From positions 1-11,939 of the forward strand of contig CAZXVU010000062.1 in NCBI GenBank assembly GCA_964644465.1: DNA of 11,939 bases, read 5' to 3'. Numbering within the stretch: the first letter of the stretch is position 1; the number at the start of each line of letters is the position of its first letter. Position numbers and translations under genes: made by a program. Of the stretch, positions 1 through 5,029 are shown in pieces. The notes under the pieces are model-generated. The model ran no database searches and had not been told where the DNA came from. It was given only the letters and a program-made list of their open reading frames with translations. Source of the DNA: CAZXVU01 sp964644465 (lineage in GTDB: Bacteria; Chlamydiota; Chlamydiia; Chlamydiales; SM23-39).

Positions 1-5
1 GCCTT

Positions 6-410
6 ATGGGATCACCGAAAGAAGACGCTTTAGCTGCGCGCATGGAACGACTTGGCATCCAAGAAAACGACTTGATCGAGAAATTCATTCTGGGATCAGG
101 GAGCGGCGGCCAGAAAATCAATAAAACATCTTCTTGCGTCTATTTAAAACACATCCCTACTGGCATTGAGATCAAATGCCAAAGAGAGCGATCCCGCGAA
201 CTGAACCGCTACTACGCCCGCCAAGAACTCTGCGATAAGCTCGAAGAGCGCCTTTTTCAAGAAAAAAGTAAAAGACAAAAAGAATTTGAGAAAATCCGCC
301 GCCAGAAAAGACGCCGTTCCAGACGACAAAAAGAGAAAATGCTCGCCGAAAAACGGCATACAGGGGAAAAAAAATCGCTCCGCCGCCCTCCCTCCGAGAA
401 TAGCCATTGA
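6..410 (+). CDS. Small GGQ-domain release-factor-like protein (ArfB/mtRF-R type)
   Basis: This is a short class-I release-factor-like protein of about 134 residues. The GGQ motif lies at residues 34-36 in the context GSGSGGQKINKTSS, which is the peptidyl-tRNA hydrolysis loop of the RF-1 domain. The fold continues with a conserved stretch around ERSRELNRYYARQ (about residues 58-71). There is no codon-recognition domain, so it cannot read stop codons as RF1/RF2 do. The last 45 residues are extremely rich in Lys and Arg, like the basic tail with which ArfB (YaeJ) enters the empty mRNA channel. By family knowledge the likely role is releasing peptides from stalled ribosomes. Start caveat: the frame is open upstream to the window edge, so the ATG at 6 may be internal. 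The stop (408-410) overlaps the -35 box of the next promoter. Confidence 0.85.
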   Translation: MGSPKEDALAARMERLGIQENDLIEKFILGSGSGGQKINKTSSCVYLKHIPTGIEIKCQRERSRELNRYYARQELCDKLEERLFQEKSKRQKEFEKIRRQKRRRSRRQKEKMLAEKRHTGEKKSLRRPPSENSH

Positions 411-435
411 TCTTCCTCTTTTTTTACCGTATACT
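407..435 (+). promoter_or_regulatory. Predicted sigma70 promoter for the 71-aa gene and rluA-family gene
   Basis: A -35 box TTGATC (407-412) and a -10 box TATACT (430-435) are separated by exactly 17 bases. A transcript would start near 442, giving a leader of about 18 bases before the ATG at 460. The -35 box overlaps the stop codon of the upstream release-factor-like gene, so the downstream pair can be transcribed independently. Confidence 0.6.
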
Positions 436-459
436 ATTCATAAAAAAAGATTTACATAT

Positions 460-675
460 ATGGCTGCTGTTCCTCCTGTTAATACTTCTGTCCCCCCAAA
501 AGAAGCACCTAAACCTATTACAACCGTAAGTCCACATCTTCAATCTCTCCGAGATAAATTGAATAAGCTGATCGATCTTTTTCCCGATCGCACATATACC
601 GTCTCCTATCAAGAAGAACGAGATTGTCCTGATCGCCGCTACCAAGCTGGCGGAACAAACCTTAGAGACTTTTAA
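460..675 (+). CDS. Hypothetical 71-residue protein coupled to the pseudouridine synthase
   Basis: This small reading frame encodes 71 residues that I do not recognise. The first 25 residues are rich in Pro, Val and Thr (for example MAAVPPVNTSVPPKEAPKP) and look disordered. A short amphipathic helix follows (about residues 26-42), then a polar, charged tail ending in NLRDF. It has no signal peptide or membrane segment. Three points suggest a real gene. A well-spaced promoter sits just upstream, the start is the first ATG after it, and its TAA stop overlaps the next gene's ATG as TAATG, a standard coupling arrangement. The same frame is open further upstream to 286, but that part lies inside the release-factor-like gene in another frame and is not credible. 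The Shine-Dalgarno sequence is weak (A-rich). Confidence 0.6.
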   Translation: MAAVPPVNTSVPPKEAPKPITTVSPHLQSLRDKLNKLIDLFPDRTYTVSYQEERDCPDRRYQAGGTNLRDF

Positions 676-1517
676 TGGAATATCAAATCCCCGAACCTAT
701 GAGCGCGCTTGATGCCCTGCGGAAGATCTATCCCGACAGCTCGCGCCGCACCCTGCAAACTTGGCTGAAGAAGGGACGATTTTTTCTCGATGGCGAGCGC
801 CTCGAGCGGGAGACTGAACCCCTTGAAAAAGGGCAAACGATCCATTCGCAAGATACTTTCCGCGCGCCAAAAATTCCAGGCTTGAAAATACTTTTTGAAG
901 ACCGCTACATCATAGTCATCGACAAGCCCATCGGCCTTTTGAGCGTCCCTCTAGATGAAGGAGCTCAAAAAAAACATGCCCTCGGACTCTTGCGGCAGCA
1001 CTTAGGAACGGAACACATTTTCGCTGTCCACCGGATCGACCGGGAAACATCAGGGATCCTCTTATTTGCTCGCGGAAAAGAATCAGAAAAGCGGTTCGAT
1101 GTCATGTTCGAACAACATGATCTCAAACGGGAATATTTTGCGATCGTCGAAGGGCGGATGAAAGAAAATTCGGGCACCTGGGAAAGCAATCTCATGGAGT
1201 TGCCAAACTTCCACGTCGTCGAAGCCGCCGATGGCAAACCTGCGATCACCCATTTTACCGTGGTGCGCAAATCCTCCAAGTATACCTACTTGAAACTTCT
1301 TCTAGAAACAGGGCGCAAACACCAGATCCGCGTTCAATGCCAGATGGCGGGACATCCTGTCTTAGGCGATCAGCGCTACAAGGCGGTTGAAAATCCGCTA
1401 AGACGCTTATGCCTCCATGCCTGCACGCTTGCGTTCGAGCATCCTTTCACAAAAAAGCAGATGTGTTTTACCTCCCCTCTTCCCCCAATCTTCAAAAAAC
1501 TTGGCGCCGAACTCTAG
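675..1517 (+). CDS. RluA-family pseudouridine synthase
   Basis: This 280-residue protein has the layout of RluA-family RNA pseudouridine synthases. An S4-like RNA-binding segment covers about residues 9-57 (ALDALRKIYPDSSRRTLQTW region). The catalytic domain starts near KILFEDRYIIVIDKPIGLLSVP (70-92). The signature HRIDRETSG lies at 119-127, and D122 is the expected catalytic aspartate. A late conserved element, LLETGRKHQIRVQ, carries the usual substrate-binding Arg/Gln residues. The family converts uridines in 23S rRNA or tRNA to pseudouridine, but the target cannot be assigned from sequence alone. RluC/RluD are longer (about 320 residues), so this is a compact member. The start is the ATG in the TAATG overlap with the upstream 71-residue gene, and translation is probably coupled, because no strong Shine-Dalgarno sequence precedes it. 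Confidence 0.9.
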   Translation: MEYQIPEPMSALDALRKIYPDSSRRTLQTWLKKGRFFLDGERLERETEPLEKGQTIHSQDTFRAPKIPGLKILFEDRYIIVIDKPIGLLSVPLDEGAQKKHALGLLRQHLGTEHIFAVHRIDRETSGILLFARGKESEKRFDVMFEQHDLKREYFAIVEGRMKENSGTWESNLMELPNFHVVEAADGKPAITHFTVVRKSSKYTYLKLLLETGRKHQIRVQCQMAGHPVLGDQRYKAVENPLRRLCLHACTLAFEHPFTKKQMCFTSPLPPIFKKLGAEL

Positions 1518-1530
1518 ACAGTGTGCAAAC

Positions 1531-1705
1531 GGACGCTTAGCTCAATTAAACACAGAGACACAGAGGGGTCCCCGAAAAATCGGAGATTTTTTGGGGAAGA
1601 GAGGCGCAGAGAAAAGATGAGGATTTTTTGCTGCTTTGCAGCAATTATTCTTTCTCTTTTCTTCTCTGTGGCTCTGTGTCTCTGTGTTGAATAAAGTTAG
1701 GTACC
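1531..1705. repeat. Palindromic interspersed repeat, copy 1 (octamer-arm element)
   Basis: This 175-bp inverted repeat has outer arms made of a short leader plus tandem ACACAGAG octamers. The left arm has two octamers at 1550-1565; the right arm is the complement, CTCTGTGG CTCTGTGT CTCTGTGT (about 1665-1688), followed by TGAATAA. The outermost bases also pair approximately (GG-C-CTTAG / GTTAGGTACC). In the middle is a small perfect hairpin, TTGCTGC-TTT-GCAGCAA (1628-1644). Between the second left octamer and the third (GCGCAGAG, 1604-1611) sits a 38-bp hairpin module absent from copy 2. The element fills the gap between two convergent genes. A closely related copy in the opposite arm orientation lies at 8348-8502. 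There is no transposase or coding capacity. Confidence 0.85.
1569..1597. repeat. 13-bp hairpin module inserted in repeat copy 1
   Basis: TCCCCGAAAAATC (1569-1581) pairs with GATTTTTTGGGGA (1585-1597) across a three-base loop GGA. Twelve positions are Watson-Crick pairs and one is G-T. The module lies within a 38-bp stretch (1566-1603) missing at the same point of copy 2, where the second octamer runs directly into GCGCAGAG. It looks like an insertion into the repeat or a module lost from copy 2. Confidence 0.75.
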
Positions 1706-1728
1706 CTTCCGCAAAGAGGGCGTCGAGT

Positions 1729-2394
1729 TTATAAAGGAAGGCTGCGGCGTTCTTTGGCGTCTGTCCAATCTTTTGCAAAGCGGTCGATGCTTTGGCGAGT
1801 GAGCGGATTTTCTTCGACAAAAAGGTGAAACACTTTTTCATTCAAAGTCACTGCATGAGCGCCCATTTCGGCGCACTGCCTGACCTGTTCTGCGCTTTTT
1901 AAAGATGCTGCTAGCAACTTCGATGAGAAGTTGTAACGATGTAGGAGACGCAGCATCGATTTCAATGCTTCGATCCCGTCGATGTCTGCTTCGCAAATAC
2001 GCGAGTAATAAGGGGCAATATAGACAGCTCCGGAACTCGCCGCGAGAAGCACCTGGTTCGCGTCAAAAACAGCCGTCGCCATTGTTGGAATGCCGATTTG
2101 AGAGAGCGCATAAATGGCTTTCAACCCTTCAGGAGTCACAGGAACTTTTACAATGATTCGGTTGGAAAAGCCAAAAAGCGCTTCGCCTTGATGGATCATT
2201 CCTGGTGAATCTTCCGCTGTTACTTGAACTGTAACAGGTCCTTTCTGCAAGTGGAGAATTTTTTCAACATTTTCTTCCAATGTCAGTTTTGACTTCGCAA
2301 TAATCGAAGGATTCGTCGTCACTCCATAGAGGATTCCCATGGCTTTTGCCTGCTGAATGAGACCCAAATCGACCGTGTCTAACCAAATCTGCAT
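1729..2394 (-). CDS. fsa: Fructose-6-phosphate aldolase / small transaldolase-like protein
   Basis: This 221-residue class I aldolase belongs to the short transaldolase subfamily (FSA/TalC, about 220 residues). The N-terminus MQIWLDTVDL and the GVTTNPSI motif (24-31) are typical. K83 in IIVKVPVT is the expected Schiff-base lysine. Other active-site positions, numbered two below E. coli FSA, are conserved: Q57, T107, Y129 in APYYSRI and S164 in AASLKS. A Tyr at 129, where true transaldolases have Phe, favours fructose-6-phosphate cleavage to dihydroxyacetone and glyceraldehyde-3-phosphate. Transaldolase activity in the pentose phosphate pathway remains possible. It is divergent from the MarC-family gene, with 76 bases between them. 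I see a TATATT box close to the start but no well-spaced -35 and only a weak Shine-Dalgarno sequence. Its 3' end faces the palindromic repeat. Confidence 0.92.
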   Translation of the reverse strand: MQIWLDTVDLGLIQQAKAMGILYGVTTNPSIIAKSKLTLEENVEKILHLQKGPVTVQVTAEDSPGMIHQGEALFGFSNRIIVKVPVTPEGLKAIYALSQIGIPTMATAVFDANQVLLAASSGAVYIAPYYSRICEADIDGIEALKSMLRLLHRYNFSSKLLAASLKSAEQVRQCAEMGAHAVTLNEKVFHLFVEENPLTRQSIDRFAKDWTDAKERRSLPL

Positions 2395-2413
2395 AGTTGC
2401 AATATACCTGTTG

Positions 2414-2442
2414 TTGTAAATTTTCGCATCCGAAACTATACT
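2414..2442 (+). promoter_or_regulatory. Predicted sigma70 promoter for marC-msrB
   Basis: TTGTAA (2414-2419) and TATACT (2437-2442) are separated by 17 bases. A start near 2449 gives a leader of about 22 bases before the GTG at 2471. The -10 sequence matches that of the promoter at 407-435. Confidence 0.6.
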
Positions 2443-2470
2443 CCAAACAAGAACCTATAGAGTAGACCCT

Positions 2471-3109
2471 GTGGATCTATCGCAATTCGTCAATCATTTC
2501 ATTGCACTGTTGGTCATCGCCAATCCCCTTTCCGCTTTACCTGCTGTCCTCAAAATAACGCGCAATCAAACGCTGAAAGAGAAACGGCAGACTGGGCTGA
2601 CTTCGGCTTTTGCTGTGGGGGTGATTCTTCTGGTCGTCACATGGATTGGAACACCCCTCTTGATGATCCTGGGCATCAAACTCCCTTCATTCCAAGTAGC
2701 CGGCGGCGTTGTTCTCTTCATGATGGCCATGTCGATGTTGAATGCGGAAGAAAGCCCGATCAAACATACGCCGGAAGAGCAAAAGGAAAAGAGGACAGAT
2801 ACAGGCGCCATCGTCCCTCTCGCCATCCCTATCATTGCGGGCCCAGGAGCTATTAGCACCATCATCGTCAGCGTGAATGAATTTCCCGGAATTTTAAATC
2901 AAGTTATCCTGAGCATTTCCGCGATCCTCGTTGCTTTTGCGATGGGAGTCATTCTCTATTTCGCAGCGAATCTGGAAAAGTTTTTCGGCACATCGGGAAT
3001 CAATATCATCAACCGCCTTGGCGGCTTAATCCTGGCCGCAATCTCCGTTCAAACGCTAGCAACTGGGGTCTCTGGACTCTTTCCCATTTTAGCACAAGCG
3101 CCAGGATAA
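2471..3109 (+). CDS. MarC-family (UPF0056) integral membrane protein
   Basis: This 212-residue, highly hydrophobic protein has about six predicted membrane segments, matching the MarC/YchE/YhgN family in length and layout. The two family hallmarks are present: NPLSALPAVLKIT near the N-terminus and PLAIPIIAGPGAISTIIV at the start of the second half. A charged loop (NAEESPIKHTPEEQKEKR, about residues 91-108) separates the two three-helix halves. It would sit in the inner membrane. The family's substrate is not established; the original link to multiple antibiotic resistance was not upheld for MarC itself. Translation appears to start at GTG 2471, with a poor ribosome binding site. The msrB gene begins six bases after its stop, so the two are probably co-transcribed from the promoter at 2414-2442. 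Confidence 0.9.
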   Translation: MDLSQFVNHFIALLVIANPLSALPAVLKITRNQTLKEKRQTGLTSAFAVGVILLVVTWIGTPLLMILGIKLPSFQVAGGVVLFMMAMSMLNAEESPIKHTPEEQKEKRTDTGAIVPLAIPIIAGPGAISTIIVSVNEFPGILNQVILSISAILVAFAMGVILYFAANLEKFFGTSGINIINRLGGLILAAISVQTLATGVSGLFPILAQAPG

Positions 3110-3115
3110 ATTTTT

Positions 3116-3511
3116 ATGAGTGAAAAGTTCAAACTTCCAGAAGATGAGTGGAAAAAAAAGCTGACTCCCGAGTGCTATCGAGTTTGCCGAGGAAAAGGGA
3201 CGGAACAGCCCTTCAAAAATAAGTATTGGGATTGCCATGACGCAGGCATTTACAAATGCGCTGCTTGCGGACAAGAACTCTTCCGTTCAGAGGATAAATT
3301 CGATTCAGGAACCGGATGGCCCAGCTTCACCCGGCCCATTCATGCTGGTTCCGTCGAGGCTCGCGTCGACCGTTCTCTTCTTCCGGAGAGGACCGAGACC
3401 GTCTGCAGCCGCTGCGGGTCCCACTTGGGGCATGTCTTCGACGACGGGCCCGCTCCCACTGGGAAGCGCTACTGCATGAACTCGATCGCTCTTAACCTTC
3501 AGAAGAGCTGA
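3116..3511 (+). CDS. msrB: Peptide methionine (R)-S-oxide reductase MsrB
   Basis: This 131-residue enzyme reduces methionine-R-sulfoxide in proteins, usually drawing electrons from thioredoxin. The zinc site is complete, with CAAC at residues 48-51 and CSRC at 97-100. The catalytic cysteine is C120 in the conserved RYCMNS. The family blocks GTGWPSF (65-71) and HLGHVFDDGP (103-112) are intact. There is no fused MsrA domain and no signal peptide, so it should be cytosolic. C20, C24 and C40 are further cysteines, one of which might act as resolving residue, but I cannot tell which. It follows the MarC-family gene by six bases. The 3' half (from 3305) is overlapped on the opposite strand by a long open reading frame, and this part is visibly richer in G+C than the flanks. 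Confidence 0.95.
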   Translation: MSEKFKLPEDEWKKKLTPECYRVCRGKGTEQPFKNKYWDCHDAGIYKCAACGQELFRSEDKFDSGTGWPSFTRPIHAGSVEARVDRSLLPERTETVCSRCGSHLGHVFDDGPAPTGKRYCMNSIALNLQKS

Positions 3512-3910
3512 TAAAGGCCTTTTTCCTATTAGTTTTTTTACAGCTTTGAGACGGGGAATTTTTTGGACTATGTCTTCAAAAATCGGCCAACCTTTATCTG
3601 AAATGGCCAAATGTTTCTGTTTATATTTTAATGGATTTATAGATCTAAAATTAAATTGTTTTGCATGCTCCCTCCACGCTTTTGGATCCATTTCCAGAAT
3701 CCAGTCTTCAGCAGCGCTTTTGGCGTTCTTCAATCTTAGTAATTCATCATTTTTTACCTTGCCTTCAAGAGTATTTGGATTCCATTTGACTGGGTCGCCT
3801 AAAGCTTTGATCTTCCGACCTAACAGGCGAACCTCTTGCTTCAATTTCATCACTGCAGGATACACTGGAGGGGGAACTTTAAAAGCATTAAATGATGTAG
3901 GAGCAGTCAT
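3305..3910 (-). CDS. Hypothetical protein whose 3' end runs antisense into msrB
   Basis: This frame encodes 201 residues and I do not recognise it. Residues 1-133 lie in otherwise empty DNA and look like a genuine basic, mostly helical protein: a Pro-containing start (FKVPPPVYP), then Lys/Arg-rich helices and aromatic patches such as WREHAKQFNF and KGWPIFEDI. From residue 134 the frame crosses the msrB stop and continues 207 bases antisense to it. There the composition changes to Gly/Ala/Pro/Ser (PAAAADGLGP, GPGEAGPSGS), which is what a reverse frame of a G+C-rich gene gives. The native stop may therefore have been lost, or the gene may truly overlap msrB. It begins nine bases after the pirin stop with no clear Shine-Dalgarno sequence, so it is probably the third gene of that operon. 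No signal peptide is evident. Confidence 0.55.
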   Translation of the reverse strand: MTAPTSFNAFKVPPPVYPAVMKLKQEVRLLGRKIKALGDPVKWNPNTLEGKVKNDELLRLKNAKSAAEDWILEMDPKAWREHAKQFNFRSINPLKYKQKHLAISDKGWPIFEDIVQKIPRLKAVKKLIGKRPLSALLKVKSDRVHAVALPSGSGPVVEDMPQVGPAAAADGLGPLRKKRTVDASLDGTSMNGPGEAGPSGS

Positions 3911-3919
3911 GGGATCAAG

Positions 3920-4666
3920 TCACTTCAGGTCGAAAAGAAGAAATTCTGTTGGCTGAGTCGCCTTGCAAGTGATCTTCTTTTCGTCGGTCGCAGAAGCTCC
4001 ATCTCCCGCCTTCAGCTTAATACCATTCAAATCAATTTCTCCCTGAGTGACTTGCAACCAAGCTCCTCGGCCCGCTTCCAATGTTAGATCAGCGCTTTTA
4101 CCTTTTTCTAGCTTGCCCAAATAAATTCTCGCATCCTGGTGGATTTTGAGAGATCCCTCAGCACCATCTGGGGAAACGACCAGCTTCAAGTCATTCGCTC
4201 CTGCTTTGAAATTCTTCTGCTGATATTCCGGCTTTAGACCTTTTTTATCTGGCTGGATCCAAATCTGCAGCAAGTGGACCTGTTCTTTGGAGGAAGGATT
4301 GAATTCGCTGTGCTGAATCCCGCTGCCCGCAGTCATAAGCTGGAATTCCCCTTTCTGGATTTTTGAATGGTTCCCCATCGTATCTTTGTGTTCAATCGTC
4401 CCATCGAGGATAAAAGTGAGGATCTCCATGTCTTTATGGGGATGGGTATCGAAACCTTTTGCTGCGTCGACATAATCTTCATTGATCACGCGCAGCGTCT
4501 TGAAGCCCATGTGATTTTGATCGTAATATTCGCTGAAAGAAAACGTATGAAAGCTTGAAAGCCAATCAGCTCCTGTTTTCCCCCTCTCCTCGCTTTTGCG
4601 TACAGTGATCATTTCTCCTCCAAATAAAGATGTTCCTAAAACCAAAAGCCCAATCACTCTTTTCAT
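3920..4666 (-). CDS. Pirin-family protein (YhhW-like) with an N-terminal signal-like extension
   Basis: This is a bicupin of the pirin/YhhW type, 248 residues from this start. The metal ligands of the N-terminal cupin are all present: H75 and H77 in THPHKDMEIL, H119 and E121 in GIQHSEFNP. YhhW-like blocks such as HTFSFSEYYD and GFKTLRVINED are clear, and the second cupin ends in FLLFDLK. Pirins of this group bind Fe or other metals, and YhhW acts as a quercetinase in vitro. The oddity is an 18-residue hydrophobic leader, MKRVIGLLVLGTSLFGGE, before the usual start (MITVRKSEERG). I chose the ATG at 4666 because AAGGA precedes it by six bases. An ATG at 4672 overlaps the upstream stop (ATGA) but has no properly spaced site. 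GGAGGAG sits just before the internal ATG at 4612, so a leaderless cytosolic form is also possible. Confidence 0.88.
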   Translation of the reverse strand: MKRVIGLLVLGTSLFGGEMITVRKSEERGKTGADWLSSFHTFSFSEYYDQNHMGFKTLRVINEDYVDAAKGFDTHPHKDMEILTFILDGTIEHKDTMGNHSKIQKGEFQLMTAGSGIQHSEFNPSSKEQVHLLQIWIQPDKKGLKPEYQQKNFKAGANDLKLVVSPDGAEGSLKIHQDARIYLGKLEKGKSADLTLEAGRGAWLQVTQGEIDLNGIKLKAGDGASATDEKKITCKATQPTEFLLFDLK

Positions 4667-4668
4667 GC

Positions 4669-4968
4669 TCATTCCTTTGATTTCAGGTCGATCGGTTTAT
4701 GGAACTCCAGCTCGAATGGGACAGGCCCAGGACGCGCGGCTTCTTGGTAGTGGACATCGACATGCATCAAATAGTGCTGGGTGATGATGATATATCCCTC
4801 ATCCGTCTTGATGATCTTCTCGATGAATTCGGCGCTTCCCATCTGATCCTGCATCTGGGGGTCAGACAAGATTGCTTTAAGCTCTTTCGTGCTTTGAGCG
4901 AATGGAGGAAGGGCTGCAAAAACTGTTGTGGAAGCTATGAGACAAAATAAAAGGGCAGTTTTTTTCAT
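4669..4968 (-). CDS. Small exported hypothetical protein
   Basis: This 99-residue protein has a clear Sec signal peptide (MKKTALLFCLIASTTVFAA), with likely cleavage after VFA at residue 18. The mature part, about 80 residues, has a helical first half (STKELKAILSDPQMQDQ) and a beta-rich second half (GYIIITQHYLMHVDVHYQ). It contains no cysteine and no recognisable motif, and I cannot assign a family. A strong ribosome binding site AGGAG (4976-4980) lies seven bases before the ATG. Its stop overlaps or abuts the pirin gene start (ATGA), so the two are translationally linked. It is the first gene of the operon and has its own promoter, and its initiation region lies in the loop of a perfect 11-bp stem. 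Co-export with the signal-bearing pirin suggests both work in the periplasm. Confidence 0.8.
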   Translation of the reverse strand: MKKTALLFCLIASTTVFAALPPFAQSTKELKAILSDPQMQDQMGSAEFIEKIIKTDEGYIIITQHYLMHVDVHYQEAARPGPVPFELEFHKPIDLKSKE

Positions 4969-4993
4969 GGTTTTTCTCCTTGAAAACTGCCCT
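4952..4993 (-). promoter_or_regulatory. 5'-end hairpin with Shine-Dalgarno and start codon in its loop
   Basis: AGGGCAGTTTT (plus strand 4952-4962) is perfectly complementary to AAAACTGCCCT (4983-4993), an 11-bp stem with a 20-base loop. On the minus-strand mRNA the loop holds AGGAG and the AUG of the exported-protein gene, while the 3' arm encodes residues 3-6 of its signal peptide. The predicted transcription start (about 4993) coincides with the first base of the 5' arm. Confidence 0.65.
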
Positions 4994-4999
4994 AAAGAT

Positions 5000-5029
5000 A
5001 CTATAAAGGCCTTTAAATGTGATCTTCAA
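5000..5029 (-). promoter_or_regulatory. Predicted promoter of the exported-protein/pirin operon
   Basis: On the minus strand, TTGAAG (5029-5024) and TATAGT (5005-5000) are 18 bases apart. The promoter overlaps the 3' end of the upstream 463-residue gene, and a perfect palindrome AAAGGCCTTT (5005-5014) lies partly in the spacer, where a regulator could bind. Confidence 0.5.

Noticed and set aside
286..459. N-terminal extension of the 71-residue frame to 286
   Set aside because: It lies wholly within the release-factor-like gene in another frame, and a promoter sits between it and the ATG at 460.
1701..1728. CCCT/AGGG hairpin just after fsa as a separate terminator
   Set aside because: The stem has only about four pairs and no T run; the adjacent palindromic repeat is the stronger structure.
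1542..1841. Minus-strand open frame translating with NTETQSHREE-like sequence, and plus-strand frame 1417-1620 with NTETQRG
   Set aside because: Both read through the palindromic ACACAGAG repeat and into neighbouring genes. The Asn-Thr-Glu-Thr-Gln strings come from the octamers; there is no ribosome binding site or independent coding signal.
3512..3545. AAAGGCCTTTTT-type terminator after msrB
   Set aside because: The AAAGGCCTTT palindrome has no room for a loop, and the longer AGCTG/CAGCT pairing is only five bases. Too weak to call.
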